Shown: positions 8,797-22,695 of the stretch, piece after piece
How positions within the stretch are numbered: position 1 is the first letter of the stretch
Layout: each line of letters begins with the position of its first letter
From: an uncultured Sphingomonadaceae bacterium
GTDB lineage: Bacteria > Pseudomonadota > Alphaproteobacteria > Sphingomonadales > Sphingomonadaceae
Direction of reading: 5' to 3'
NCBI GenBank assembly: GCA_947493325.1
Contig: CANLQI010000002.1
Coordinates: 186,001-250,000 of the forward strand
DNA: 64,000 nucleotides
Translations under genes and position numbers: made by a program
Notes under the pieces: generated by a model
Told to the model about the DNA's origin: nothing
The model's database searches: none
Seen by the model: only the letters and a program-made list of their open reading frames with translations

Positions 8797-10065
8797 GTGA
8801 ACTGGAACGATCATCCGCTGCGGCAATGGGCTGTTGATGAAATGCACCTGCGCCGCTTTGCGCCGGTACCGCGCGAATGCGAGATATATCAGGCTGTCCG
8901 GTTGCTTGAAGCGGATGAACGCACTACCGAAGACCGCCGGTTGATGCATGACCGGCCGGACTTTGACGACTGGACGCTGGCACCGCGTCATGCGTCCGGA
9001 AACACACATTCCGGCATATATTTCCTGTGGGAGCGTCATACCGAAGCGAGCACGGTCACGCTCATCCTGCCGAAAGATGCGCCGGACAAAGTGCGTGCGC
9101 CCTATCTCCGATGGCTGGAAGGATGGACAGGGGCCGTGGTCCGCGCCACGCGGGTTTTTGTGATAATTGATGACAGTAATGCGCTGGCGCAGCTGCACAA
9201 ACTGGGCCTGAATCAGGATGAAATCATATGCTGTGATATCAACGCCGGGCTCAGAATATGGTCCGACTTTGGCATTCACAGCGACGGTTATGGACGGCTG
9301 CTGATTACCGCAGGCGATGTCAGTGACGGCGAACGCGGACGCATTGTCCAGCGGGTGCAGGAACTTGGCAATTATCGGAACCTCGCGCTGCTTGGTTTTC
9401 CGACTGTGCAGAAATACGGCCCGCGCGTCGACGAGTTGGAACAGATGCTGTCGGACCATGCGGAACGCGTTGCAAATGCCGCTGATGAAGATGATGACGA
9501 TAAGTTGCTGCAGCAACTCGCCGATATATCCTCCCGGTTGGAACTGATCCGCTCTGCCACGGGTTTCCGGCTGAGCGCCACCGCCGCCTATGCTGCGGTC
9601 GCATCCGACCGGCTGCACGCGCTGAATATAAAACCGGTTGCCAATTACCAGAGCCTGACCGATTTTACCGAACGCCGCCTGGTCCCGGCATCGCGTACAT
9701 GTTCGGTTTTTCAGGAAAGGCTCGGCCGGATTGCAGAGCGCATTTCGCGGGTGATGCACACGCTGGACGTGCGCGTTGATACCCGCATCAAAGCCCAGAA
9801 TTTGACCCTTACGCAATCGATGGAACGATCTACCATGCTGCAATTTCGTTTGCAGACACTGGTGGAAGGGCTGTCGATCATCGCCGCCGCCTATTATCTG
9901 GTCGGGCTGATCGCTTATATTGTGAAAGGTGTGTCCGCTTTTCCGTCAGGATCAATTGCCGATATCGTGATCGGTGCTATTACACTGCCGGTGATATTGC
10001 TCATCTGGCTATTGGTCCGGCGGCTGCGCAGCAAGGTACTCAAAGAATCCGATCCGGATGCGTGA
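8797..10065 (+). CDS. DUF3422 family membrane-anchored protein
   Basis: The 422-residue protein begins with NWNDHPLRQWAVDEMHLRRFAPVP, close to the HPLR...E-HARPF opening that defines DUF3422. The long soluble N-terminal part is followed by a helical stretch (about residues 225-350) and two hydrophobic segments near the C-terminus (about 355-380 and 392-410), so the domain is probably cytoplasmic and anchored at its C-terminal end. The biochemical function of the family is unknown. It is preceded by an 87-bp gap and followed by the cytochrome c gene, with which it may be co-transcribed. Confidence 0.72.
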   Translation: MNWNDHPLRQWAVDEMHLRRFAPVPRECEIYQAVRLLEADERTTEDRRLMHDRPDFDDWTLAPRHASGNTHSGIYFLWERHTEASTVTLILPKDAPDKVRAPYLRWLEGWTGAVVRATRVFVIIDDSNALAQLHKLGLNQDEIICCDINAGLRIWSDFGIHSDGYGRLLITAGDVSDGERGRIVQRVQELGNYRNLALLGFPTVQKYGPRVDELEQMLSDHAERVANAADEDDDDKLLQQLADISSRLELIRSATGFRLSATAAYAAVASDRLHALNIKPVANYQSLTDFTERRLVPASRTCSVFQERLGRIAERISRVMHTLDVRVDTRIKAQNLTLTQSMERSTMLQFRLQTLVEGLSIIAAAYYLVGLIAYIVKGVSAFPSGSIADIVIGAITLPVILLIWLLVRRLRSKVLKESDPDA

Positions 10066-10129
10066 ATCCAATCGCCATATACCGGGCTTTCATTCGCGCG
10101 GAATATGGGTTATGTTCTAACGCATTGGC

Positions 10130-10135
10130 TATAAT
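10130..10135 (+). promoter_or_regulatory. candidate -10 element before the cytochrome c gene
   Basis: A perfect TATAAT lies 25 bp upstream of the cytochrome start codon, with a good ribosome site (AGGAGA at about 10151-10156) between them. The -35 region is not clear, so this is a suggestion only. Confidence 0.35.
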
Positions 10136-10160
10136 GCCAATAAATATAATAGGAGAGAAT

Positions 10161-10691
10161 ATGGTCAAGATGAAGGCATTAGCAGGTGTGGTTGCTTTGT
10201 CAGCTTTGGCCGCAGCCTGTTCCGGCGGCGGTTCTGAATCAAGCGAGCCCGCGGAAACAACTGAAATAGAGACACCGGAACCGGTTGTAGAAGAACCGGC
10301 AGAAACAGCCGAAGCCCCTGAAGCTACGGGCGCTCCCGCTGTAGATGACGTCACCACGAAAGATGGTGTGGAATATGCGAGCCTGACGGGCGACGCAGCG
10401 GCAGGCAAGCTCGTGTTCGCGCAGTGCAGGACCTGTCACGTGACGGACGAAGGTGTGAATCGCACCGGTCCATCGCTCCACAATATTGTCGGACGTGAAG
10501 CGGGTTCAGTGGAAGGTTTCAACTATTCCCCTGCCAACGCGAACAGTGGCATCACTTGGACAGAAGAAAAAATGTTCCAGTATCTGGAAGATCCGCAGCG
10601 CGTGATCCCAAAGACCAAAATGATCTTTGCCGGCCTGCCCGAAGCGCAGAAACGGGCGGATATCATTGCCTATCTGAAAGATCCGAGCTGA
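10161..10691 (+). CDS. lipid-anchored class I cytochrome c
   Basis: I chose the ATG giving MVKMKALAGVV because a ribosome site (AGGAGA) sits just upstream. The 176-residue product has a signal sequence ending in the lipobox LAAAC, so it is probably a lipoprotein on the periplasmic side. An acidic, Pro/Glu-rich linker of about 50 residues follows. The heme domain has the CRTCH attachment site, RTGPSLHNIVGREAG, and the likely methionine ligand in PKTKMIFAGL, all as in c2-type and mitochondrial-type cytochromes c. It lies next to the hemA end of the PGC but is convergent with it. In the absence of pufC it could donate electrons to the reaction centre or to an oxidase; this is inference. Confidence 0.88.
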   Translation: MVKMKALAGVVALSALAAACSGGGSESSEPAETTEIETPEPVVEEPAETAEAPEATGAPAVDDVTTKDGVEYASLTGDAAAGKLVFAQCRTCHVTDEGVNRTGPSLHNIVGREAGSVEGFNYSPANANSGITWTEEKMFQYLEDPQRVIPKTKMIFAGLPEAQKRADIIAYLKDPS

Positions 10692-10714
10692 TAGCCGGCT
10701 TACAGTCTATTGAT

Positions 10715-10745
10715 AAAAGGCCGGGATGAAAATTCCGGCCTTTTT
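10715..10745 (+). terminator. rho-independent terminator after the cytochrome c gene
   Basis: A perfect 10-bp stem (AAAAGGCCGG/CCGGCCTTTT, 10715-10724 and 10735-10744) with a 10-base loop runs into a T-run. It ends the rightward cytochrome transcript. The A-run on the other side could also serve leftward hemA transcripts. Confidence 0.85.
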
Positions 10746-10821
10746 ATTTGTACGAGATCGGACTCGTCATCTGTCGCTGATATTATGGCGCGAGATTGCA
10801 GTTATTATTTTCTGCAATGCT

Positions 10822-12048
10822 TCAGGCCGCGACATCCCGGCGCGCCAGTTCACATTGCGACCAGATATCGCTGAGCGCGTGTAGCAACTTGTCGATATCA
10901 TCATCGCTGTGCACCGGTGAAGGCGTGATGCGCAGGCGTTCCGTACCGCGCGGCACAGTGGGATAATTGATCGGCTGTACATAAATACCGTGATTGTCCA
11001 TCAACCAGTCGCTGATAAATTTGCATTTATGTGCATCGCCCACCATCACCGGAATGATATGGCTGGGGTTCGGCAGATGCGGGATACCCATGCGGTCCAG
11101 CGCGCCGCGCACTTTTTTGACACGCTCCTGCTGTGCCTCGCGCTCCGCATTGCTTTCTTTCAGATGTTTGATGCTGGCGCATGCACCCGCTGCGATTGCA
11201 GGCGGCAATGCGGTCGTGAAAATAAACCCGCTGGCGAAACTGCGCACAAAATCGCACAGGTCGCGCGATGCGGAAATATAACCACCCATGACGCCGAACG
11301 CCTTGCCCAATGTGCCTTCAATGACCGTGATCCGGTCCATCAGGCCTTCACGTTCGGCAACGCCGCCGCCGCGCGGGCCGTAGAGGCCAACGCCGTGCAC
11401 TTCGTCGATATAACTCATCGCATTATGTTTTTCGCATACGTCCAGTATTTCGGCAATCGGCGCGATATCGCCGTCCATCGAATAGACGCTTTCGAACGCC
11501 ACCAGCTTGGGCCGGGCAGGATCGAGCGTACTCAGTTTGCGGTCCAGGTCCTCGGGCGAATTATGTTCGAAAATCATCCGTTCCGCCCGGCTATAGCGGA
11601 TGCCTTCGATCATCGAGGCGTGGTTGAGCGCATCGGACAGCACCACGCAGTCCGGAATACGCGCGGCCAAGGTACCGAGCGCCGCCCAGTTGGAAACATA
11701 GCCGGAGGTGAACAGCAGCGCGTCTTCCTTGCGATGCAGATCGGCAATTTCCTTTTCCAGCAGGACATGGTGGTGGTTTGTCCCGGAAATATTGCGCGTG
11801 CCGCCCGCACCTGCGCCGCATTCATCGATCACACGGTGCATCGCCTCGGCGACTTTGGGGTGCTGCCCCATGCCCAGATAATCGTTTGAGCACCATACGG
11901 TCACTTCGCTGATATCATCATCGACATAGCGTTTGGCGTGCGGGAAAGCGCCGGCCTTGCGTTCTATTTCGGTAAAGACGCGGTAACGGCCTTCATCTCT
12001 GACGGCTTGCAGTTCGCCGGCAAAAAATGCTTCATAGTCCATACCCAA
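10822..12048 (-). CDS. hemA: 5-aminolevulinate synthase
   Basis: This pyridoxal-phosphate enzyme condenses glycine and succinyl-CoA to 5-aminolevulinate, the first committed tetrapyrrole precursor of the alphaproteobacterial (C4) route. The 408-residue protein carries [37 protein letters not shown]-type [12 protein letters not shown], and the Schiff-base lysine Lys249 in [12 protein letters not shown]. An alternative start two codons downstream (MDYEAFF) is equally plausible. It is the last gene of the bchF-to-hemA leftward superoperon, 9 bp after puhE, so ALA supply is tied to expression of photosynthesis genes. Confidence 0.97.
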   Translation of the reverse strand: MGMDYEAFFAGELQAVRDEGRYRVFTEIERKAGAFPHAKRYVDDDISEVTVWCSNDYLGMGQHPKVAEAMHRVIDECGAGAGGTRNISGTNHHHVLLEKEIADLHRKEDALLFTSGYVSNWAALGTLAARIPDCVVLSDALNHASMIEGIRYSRAERMIFEHNSPEDLDRKLSTLDPARPKLVAFESVYSMDGDIAPIAEILDVCEKHNAMSYIDEVHGVGLYGPRGGGVAEREGLMDRITVIEGTLGKAFGVMGGYISASRDLCDFVRSFASGFIFTTALPPAIAAGACASIKHLKESNAEREAQQERVKKVRGALDRMGIPHLPNPSHIIPVMVGDAHKCKFISDWLMDNHGIYVQPINYPTVPRGTERLRITPSPVHSDDDIDKLLHALSDIWSQCELARRDVAA

Positions 12049-12057
12049 ACTCCCTGT

Positions 12058-12846
12058 TCATTCCTGTACTTTAGCTCTATCTGCGCGCGCGTCCAGTGCC
12101 CATTGCCATAAAGCCGAGTCACGAAACGGAATTGCGAGAAATATATGTTCGAGTGCGGCCAGAAAACTCAGGCAGCATAATAGCGCAGCCTGCACCGTTT
12201 CATGGGGCGCAGACGCATTAATGGCGGTGATCAAAAAATAGACCGCGAGGCCCGATATCAGCGCGATTGACAATGGCAACATCGGCCGCATGCGCTTCGG
12301 CCCGAAATAGGTTTTGAGATATTCCAGATGACGAGGCAGCAGTTCGTCGCTCATATTCGGTACGCCCCAATAGATATTGAGTTTTGACGACAGCCGGAAA
12401 ATCAGCAACAGCGCAAATGCCAGCGCCCCCGTCGGATTGGCGGTGACCGCCGCTAATGAAAGCAGCAACGCCGCTGTCATCGCCAGGGCAATCTCGTGAT
12501 GGATCAGCGCCATAGTGGCAAAGGAAAAACGCTGCCAGCCTTTGGCGCCTTCCGGGCATGCCTGCCGGTGCGATCCGGCCACTGCGCCGGTCAGAAAGCT
12601 GATTTCATGCCAGCTCCAGATCAGCAGACCGCCGACAAAAGATGCATATGTCGCCCACACGGCTATCATATTGCTGGTGAGTACGAGCAGCGAAAGCCCG
12701 CCCACGGCGCAGGTCCCTGCAATAATCAGCGCGCGGCCAAATGACTGGCGCAGGCGGTGGTTGAGCATGGCGACCAGGCCGGTGCTCACGAACCAGAGCA
12801 CGATCACGGCCATGAAAGGCAATCCAAGGTCGAACCATTCTACCAT
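12058..12846 (-). CDS. puhE: photosynthetic complex assembly protein PuhE
   Basis: The 262-residue integral membrane protein has about seven hydrophobic segments and matches the PuhE (DUF3623) family. Recognisable parts are the opening [52 protein letters not shown], and [28 protein letters not shown]. In Rhodobacter, PuhE affects reaction-centre and bacteriochlorophyll levels. The start overlaps the acsF stop by 7 bp, in the standard order puhC-orf-acsF-puhE-hemA. Confidence 0.93.
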   Translation of the reverse strand: MVEWFDLGLPFMAVIVLWFVSTGLVAMLNHRLRQSFGRALIIAGTCAVGGLSLLVLTSNMIAVWATYASFVGGLLIWSWHEISFLTGAVAGSHRQACPEGAKGWQRFSFATMALIHHEIALAMTAALLLSLAAVTANPTGALAFALLLIFRLSSKLNIYWGVPNMSDELLPRHLEYLKTYFGPKRMRPMLPLSIALISGLAVYFLITAINASAPHETVQAALLCCLSFLAALEHIFLAIPFRDSALWQWALDARADRAKVQE

Positions 12847-13928
12847 GCAGGCGAGAGCCTCACCTTGCCGGGCAGCTCATTTGCCTTGGGCTTCATGAAA
12901 TACATCCGGGCAAAGGCAAGGCCTGCTTTCGCCATGTTCCTGGCGCGGCCTAGGCCCCCCGATATGCCGCCACGCGCCTTCGCATCCTCAATACCATCAG
13001 AGGCGAGCCGCAGATCTTCCATAGCCTTGCGAAACCGCGGATCATCGGTGTCGAGTTCGATCGGGAACACCTGCTTGCTGATCTGTGTGCAGATCGAGAA
13101 AACCTCATATCCATAATCCGACGGATGCACGCCCAATGCTTTGTGGAATACGGGCCGATTGTGGTCGCGCACATACATGGTGGCATAAACCGACAGCAGG
13201 AAGAAGCGTATCCACAGCTTGTTCATCCCCTGCAGCAATTTGGGGTCGGCGCGCAGCAGCAGCGCAAACGCTTCGCCATGGCGAAATTCGTCATTGCACC
13301 ATTCCTCAAACCAGTCGAAAATCGGGTGAAATTTATTTTCGGGCTTGCGCGCAAGATGATTGAAGATCGTGATGTAACGCGCATAACCGATTTTTTCCGA
13401 CAGATAGACGGCATAGAAAATGAACTTCGGTTTGAAAAACGTGTATTTCTTCGTCTTGGTCAGAAAGCTCAGATCCACGCCAATACCTGAGCCCTTCAGC
13501 GTTTCGTTGATAAAGCCGGCATGGCGGCTCTCATCGCGCGCGAGCAGTTTGAACAGCCGCTTCATGTCAGGGTTTTTCGTCCGTTTGGCAATTTCGGCAT
13601 AAAGGATGCAGCCGGAAAATTCCGATGTCAGCGAACTTGCCAGAAAGTCAATGAATTCCTTGCGCAGTTCCGGCTCAAGCCCCTCGATCACACCGTCAAA
13701 TTTATCGGTTTTCTTAAAATGCTTTTTATTGGGATCGCCCTCCATTTCCTCCATCAGCTCTTCCCACTCACCGCGCACGGACGACACATCAATGCGGTCC
13801 ATCGCATCGAAATCGGTGGTGTAAAAACGCGGCGCGAGCACCGTGTCCTGATTGGCAATTGCCTGTGTGTCTGGCGCATCGGCTACCGCGGGTTCCGACG
13901 CAGGGTCGATCTTGGTCTGGGCGTTCAT
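12840..13928 (-). CDS. acsF: aerobic magnesium-protoporphyrin IX monomethyl ester (oxidative) cyclase
   Basis: AcsF is the oxygen-dependent diiron enzyme that makes the isocyclic E-ring of bacteriochlorophyll. I chose the ATG giving [15 protein letters not shown] (362 residues), since the frame upstream overlaps the 98-aa gene. Diiron ligands lie in [17 protein letters not shown] and [12 protein letters not shown]. The tract [38 protein letters not shown] is characteristic of the family. No anaerobic cyclase gene bchE is present in the window, which agrees with an obligately aerobic lifestyle. Confidence 0.96.
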   Translation of the reverse strand: MNAQTKIDPASEPAVADAPDTQAIANQDTVLAPRFYTTDFDAMDRIDVSSVRGEWEELMEEMEGDPNKKHFKKTDKFDGVIEGLEPELRKEFIDFLASSLTSEFSGCILYAEIAKRTKNPDMKRLFKLLARDESRHAGFINETLKGSGIGVDLSFLTKTKKYTFFKPKFIFYAVYLSEKIGYARYITIFNHLARKPENKFHPIFDWFEEWCNDEFRHGEAFALLLRADPKLLQGMNKLWIRFFLLSVYATMYVRDHNRPVFHKALGVHPSDYGYEVFSICTQISKQVFPIELDTDDPRFRKAMEDLRLASDGIEDAKARGGISGGLGRARNMAKAGLAFARMYFMKPKANELPGKVRLSPAW

Positions 13929-13941
13929 AATAATCTCCTCA

Positions 13942-14238
13942 TCACAGTCTGCCGGGCGTGAAACTGACTTCATAGAGTTCGGCCATTTCGAAATGGCCCG
14001 CAAATTTCGTCCATGTGCGGCGCAGCCATCCTGCGCGCTGAACGGTGGCGCTGCGGTCGAATACGACTTTCTCGCCAAATGATACGTTAACGGGATCGCC
14101 GTGCACCTGCACCCGGTCGCCCGGGTAAATCGGAATATTGCCGTCAAGCTCGACATGGGCATGGAAATGCTCGGGGCTTTGCTCAATCTCGATACGGCAG
14201 TTTGTATCGAATTTTTTGCCGGATAAAAGTGTCATCAT
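13942..14238 (-). CDS. 98-aa PGC-linked protein, function unknown
   Basis: The protein sits between puhC and acsF, a slot that holds a small conserved gene in many aerobic phototrophs. It is soluble-looking, with no membrane segment, rich in His in the stretch [14 protein letters not shown], and has a beta-rich middle ([26 protein letters not shown]) suggesting a small barrel or OB-like fold. The start overlaps the puhC stop (ATGA), and acsF starts 13 bp after its stop. Position implies a role in AcsF function or reaction-centre assembly, but no function is established that I can name. Confidence 0.8.
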   Translation of the reverse strand: MMTLLSGKKFDTNCRIEIEQSPEHFHAHVELDGNIPIYPGDRVQVHGDPVNVSFGEKVVFDRSATVQRAGWLRRTWTKFAGHFEMAELYEVSFTPGRL

Positions 14239-14711
14239 GCGTTCGGCTCCTGCAACATTTCGGCAAAAATAGTGCTGTGGTCCGCGCCAAACCCGTGAAT
14301 CTCGGCCTCGCGGCCCGTTTCAGGATCGCGCAGTGACAGCGCACCATTTTCCCATAGTGTCAGTGTAAAGGGCGGCTCTGAACCTATGCCCTTGGCGGCC
14401 CGTGTCTTGGCAAGGCGGCGCATGGTGGCGCGGACAAAGCCGCCTTCACCAAAGCCGATCACTTTAACCGTTTCACCCGTGGCAGCGTCCGTTATCATGA
14501 CAGACCCATCTTCCTGATCCGCAAAGCGCAGGTCGCGTTGCACCTGCGGCGCGATTTGCGCTTCACTGCGCGCAAGCTGCGGATTGGCGGATTGCGGGAT
14601 AAGCCCCCATTTCACGGCGCCTGTCAGCGCCAGAGTGAATAGCAGCAATGCCGCAGCGGCGATCAGCGCGCCGCGCGGAACCGTGGGGTCATGGTCGTGC
14701 GCATGGCTCAT
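14235..14711 (-). CDS. puhC: photosynthetic complex assembly protein PuhC
   Basis: The 158-residue protein has a cytoplasmic N-terminus (MSHAHDHDPTVPRG), one membrane segment at about residues 14-32 (ALIAAAALLLFTLALTGAV) and a periplasmic domain of about 120 residues. Phrases such as RDLRFADQEDGSVMITDAATGE, GEGGFVRATMRRLAKTRA and FTLTLWENGALSLRDPETG match the PuhC family. In Rhodobacter capsulatus PuhC is needed for normal reaction-centre/LH1 core organisation. ATGA overlaps join it to puhB upstream and to the 98-aa gene downstream. Confidence 0.93.
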   Translation of the reverse strand: MSHAHDHDPTVPRGALIAAAALLLFTLALTGAVKWGLIPQSANPQLARSEAQIAPQVQRDLRFADQEDGSVMITDAATGETVKVIGFGEGGFVRATMRRLAKTRAAKGIGSEPPFTLTLWENGALSLRDPETGREAEIHGFGADHSTIFAEMLQEPNA

Positions 14712-15325
14712 GCCGGCAGTCCCCCCAGTGCGATATCATTTGACGCATCCGATGCGCTTGCAGCCGGTGCTACAGTCTGCAATTCCTTGGTTGCCGCGAA
14801 TATCATCTGCGCCACATTGGCGGCTTCGGGTATGGCGCGCAACATCGGCTGCGGACGCACGAGCCGCAGCGAACGGGCGTGCGGCCACAGCATGATATAA
14901 CCGATGCGCGGCATGCCTTTCAGCGTAAAGACAATATTGCCATGTCCATTGGCCAGCGATTTGAGATTGGCAGATTCAATTTCCGTGAGCGGGATATTAA
15001 TGCATTTGTTCAGCGCCACGCCGATGCGAAAAACGACACGCTTGTTCGTAAGAGTATATACCGCTGTGCGGCCTACACCCCAGGCGAAAAGCACCGCCAT
15101 GCCCACGACAATCATGGCAAAAATACCCATGGCGGTCGCCGTACCCACATCACCGCGAAACAGCGCCACCGCAGCTATGACCGCGAAGTAAATTACAGAC
15201 AGGCGGATATGCAAAGCTGACATGGTCATGACTTTCCAGTCGGGCGCGCCCTGCCAGATGATATGCTCATCTTCCGGCAGTTCGCCCGGCAATCCCCTTA
15301 TCGGTTCATGATCATATTCGCTCAT
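14708..15325 (-). CDS. puhB: photosynthetic complex assembly protein PuhB
   Basis: The 205-residue membrane protein begins EYDHEPIRGLPGELPEDEHIIWQGAPDWKVM, the typical PuhB opening. Three hydrophobic segments (about residues 38-60, 65-90 and a shorter third) are followed by a PH-like domain with RTAVYTLTNKRVVFRIGVALNKCINIPLTEIESANLK. PuhB assists reaction-centre assembly in Rhodobacter. Overlaps of ATGA with puhA and puhC show tight coupling in the puhABC unit. Confidence 0.94.
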   Translation of the reverse strand: MSEYDHEPIRGLPGELPEDEHIIWQGAPDWKVMTMSALHIRLSVIYFAVIAAVALFRGDVGTATAMGIFAMIVVGMAVLFAWGVGRTAVYTLTNKRVVFRIGVALNKCINIPLTEIESANLKSLANGHGNIVFTLKGMPRIGYIMLWPHARSLRLVRPQPMLRAIPEAANVAQMIFAATKELQTVAPAASASDASNDIALGGLPA

Positions 15326-16092
15326 ATCAGCGGCTCCTGACGCGCGCGGTTGGCATAAAGATAACCGCCGCCGAAATAGGCAACGATGCGCTCTTCCTCA
15401 TAAAAGGTTATCTCACCGGCTTTTTTGGGCACGGGCGCAGCGGCAAATTGATCCGCATTGATCGCGTCAATCACGACCGTGTTTTTCTTGCCCTGCACTT
15501 TCGACATGCCCATCGGCGCCAGCACTTTTTTCGCGCCGGTGTCGACTTCCAGATAGCGGATGACATGCTCTGCACGGTCAACCCATATATCGGTTACTGT
15601 GCCCGCGGTTTCGCCATCTGCGCCCACCACGGCCATGCCGCGCGGGTCGGCGTCGTTGCGGTGCACGGTGATGGAGGGAACAGTGTCAATCGGTACGATC
15701 CGGTTATGCCCTTCGGCATCCAGATCAGGATGGTCCGCACGGTCCGCCCACGCCGCGGGGCCAATACCGTCTTCCAGCGGATTTCCCGTCGGATAATAGG
15801 GCGCGCCGGGCGAACGAAATGTGCGTTCCCCCGCGACATCGACTTTTTCGCGGCCTTTGGTGGGCGTCGTCACGGTGCCGCGGCCGAAAGGCATTTTGAA
15901 CGTTTTGGGCGAACCGGTCGTCAGCACACCGCCCGGCTTGTCGACGCGGCCTGTCACCTCGTCTTCCAGCGGATAGCCTTCGCGGCGATCTTCGCGGCGC
16001 AGGTAAAATACCAGCGCGATGAAAAACAGCACGAATGCCAGAAACACCATCTCGGTCACATCAAATGTGCCTATCAGTTTTACGTCATCCAT
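15322..16092 (-). CDS. puhA: photosynthetic reaction centre H subunit
   Basis: PuhA caps the cytoplasmic face of the PufLM core and channels protons to the QB site. The 256-residue protein has a short periplasmic N-terminus, one membrane helix at about residues 14-31 (EMVFLAFVLFFIALVFYLRRED), and a large cytoplasmic PRC-barrel domain with GYPLEDEVTG, DGIGPAAWADRADHPDLDAEG and the barrel phrases GADGETAGTVTDIWVDRAEHVIRYLEVD. Length matches other H subunits. It begins the puhABC part of the superoperon, 30 bp after lhaA. Confidence 0.97.
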   Translation of the reverse strand: MDDVKLIGTFDVTEMVFLAFVLFFIALVFYLRREDRREGYPLEDEVTGRVDKPGGVLTTGSPKTFKMPFGRGTVTTPTKGREKVDVAGERTFRSPGAPYYPTGNPLEDGIGPAAWADRADHPDLDAEGHNRIVPIDTVPSITVHRNDADPRGMAVVGADGETAGTVTDIWVDRAEHVIRYLEVDTGAKKVLAPMGMSKVQGKKNTVVIDAINADQFAAAPVPKKAGEITFYEEERIVAYFGGGYLYANRARQEPLI

Positions 16093-16122
16093 CTTACTTC
16101 TCCCTTCGCTTTCGCGTCTTCA

Positions 16123-17547
16123 TCAGGTCGGAAATTCATTCAGGCCGAACCCGCCAGTTTCATTTTGCATCTGTGGGCGCTGCATCGCGATCACGGGGCC
16201 GAGCACGACCAGCGTCGCCAGCAGGCATAATATTTCGATGCTGTAGACCATGCCGTAACCGGTGGCGCGGTAAGCCAGCGTCTCACCAAGGCCGTCGGAC
16301 AGGGCAATCACCGATACGCCGTCACGGATCAGCCCGCCCAGCGCAATGCCAAGACCCGCACAGCTGGCCTGCACTGCGCCCCATGCACCAAGCGCCAGTC
16401 CGGCGGAATCCTTTTGCGCCAGACCCATGGCGGCAATCATCGTGCCGACCGAGAACAGCCCTGTGCCAAAACCGATGATGCCCGCGCCTGCAAACAGCAG
16501 CACTACGGAGTCCAGCGGCGCGGCGAATAACGTCATGAAAAATGCGGCGACGCCTGCCACCGCTCCATATCCAGCGAGGCGCAGCGGGTCGGAACCTTTG
16601 GTGAGCCGCTGTCCACAATAGGCAAAGGCCAGCAGCGCACCAAGCGCCCATATACCGGTCAGCGCCGTGGTAGACCCTACTGACAGGCCCAGTATTTCGC
16701 CGCCATAGGGCTCCAGCAATGCATCCTGCATCGCAAAGGCCATGGCGCCCAGACCAATGGCCAGCAACAACCGCTTGGTATTGGGCTGGTTGGTAAATCC
16801 GGTCCAGATTTCAGAAAAGCGCGGCGGCACTTCTTTGGACATCGTAATTTTCGTATTGCGCGCTTCCTGTTTCCAGAGCGCGGAAATGTTCAGCACCACT
16901 GTAACAACCGCTGCGCCCTGAATGACCTGTACCAGTTTCGTCGCCGTGAAATCAGCCAGCAGATTGCCGATGGTAAATGATGCCGCCATCATGCCGATCA
17001 GCAACATGACATAGAGCAAAGCCACAACACGCGGGCGTTTGTCTTCGCTTGCAATATCAGTGGCCAGCGCCAGACCGGCGGTCTGCGTCACATGCATGCC
17101 CGTCCCTGTCAGCAGAAACGCAAGGCATGCGGCAGTAACGCCCGCTGCAAAGGTATCAGGCCGCGTCAGCAGCAACAGCGCAAACGGCATGATGGCTAGA
17201 CCGCCAAACTGCCCCAAAGTGCCAAACCAGATATAGGGCACACGCCGCCAGCCCAGCACCGAGCGGTGCGTATCGCTGCGATGCCCGATCAGCGCGCGGA
17301 ACGGCGCGATGAGCAGCGGGATCGCGATCATCAGCGCCACTATCCATGTCGGGATATTCAGCTCGACGATCATCACCCGGTTGAGCGTGCCATTTAAAAG
17401 CACTGCCGCCAGCCCGACGCTCACCTGAAACAGTGCAAGGCGCAGCAGGCGCGCCAGAGGCAGCTCTGCACTCGCCGCATCCGCAAACGGCAGGAAGCGT
17501 GATCCCACGCCTTGCCAGAAAGATACAGATGCGCGTTTATCGTGCAT
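16123..17547 (-). CDS. lhaA: LH1 assembly protein LhaA (BCD family transporter)
   Basis: The 474-residue protein has about 12 membrane segments and belongs to the bacteriochlorophyll-delivery (BCD/PucC) branch of the major facilitator superfamily. The phrases LFQVSVGLAAVLLNGTLNRVMIVELNIP, PFRALIGHRSDTHRSVLGWRRVPYIWFGTL and MQDALLEPYGGEILGLSVGSTTALTG are diagnostic. LhaA is required for normal LH1 assembly in Rhodobacter and probably hands pigment or antenna subunits to the complex. It directly abuts bchM upstream with no gap. A second family member lies at 29661-30998. Confidence 0.95.
   Translation of the reverse strand: MHDKRASVSFWQGVGSRFLPFADAASAELPLARLLRLALFQVSVGLAAVLLNGTLNRVMIVELNIPTWIVALMIAIPLLIAPFRALIGHRSDTHRSVLGWRRVPYIWFGTLGQFGGLAIMPFALLLLTRPDTFAAGVTAACLAFLLTGTGMHVTQTAGLALATDIASEDKRPRVVALLYVMLLIGMMAASFTIGNLLADFTATKLVQVIQGAAVVTVVLNISALWKQEARNTKITMSKEVPPRFSEIWTGFTNQPNTKRLLLAIGLGAMAFAMQDALLEPYGGEILGLSVGSTTALTGIWALGALLAFAYCGQRLTKGSDPLRLAGYGAVAGVAAFFMTLFAAPLDSVVLLFAGAGIIGFGTGLFSVGTMIAAMGLAQKDSAGLALGAWGAVQASCAGLGIALGGLIRDGVSVIALSDGLGETLAYRATGYGMVYSIEILCLLATLVVLGPVIAMQRPQMQNETGGFGLNEFPT

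Positions 17548-22684
<5,137 letters not shown>

Positions 22685-22695
<11 letters not shown>

Noticed and set aside
10990-11889. 299-codon open frame opposite hemA
   Set aside because: Antisense to the ALA synthase gene, with composition expected for a shadow frame.
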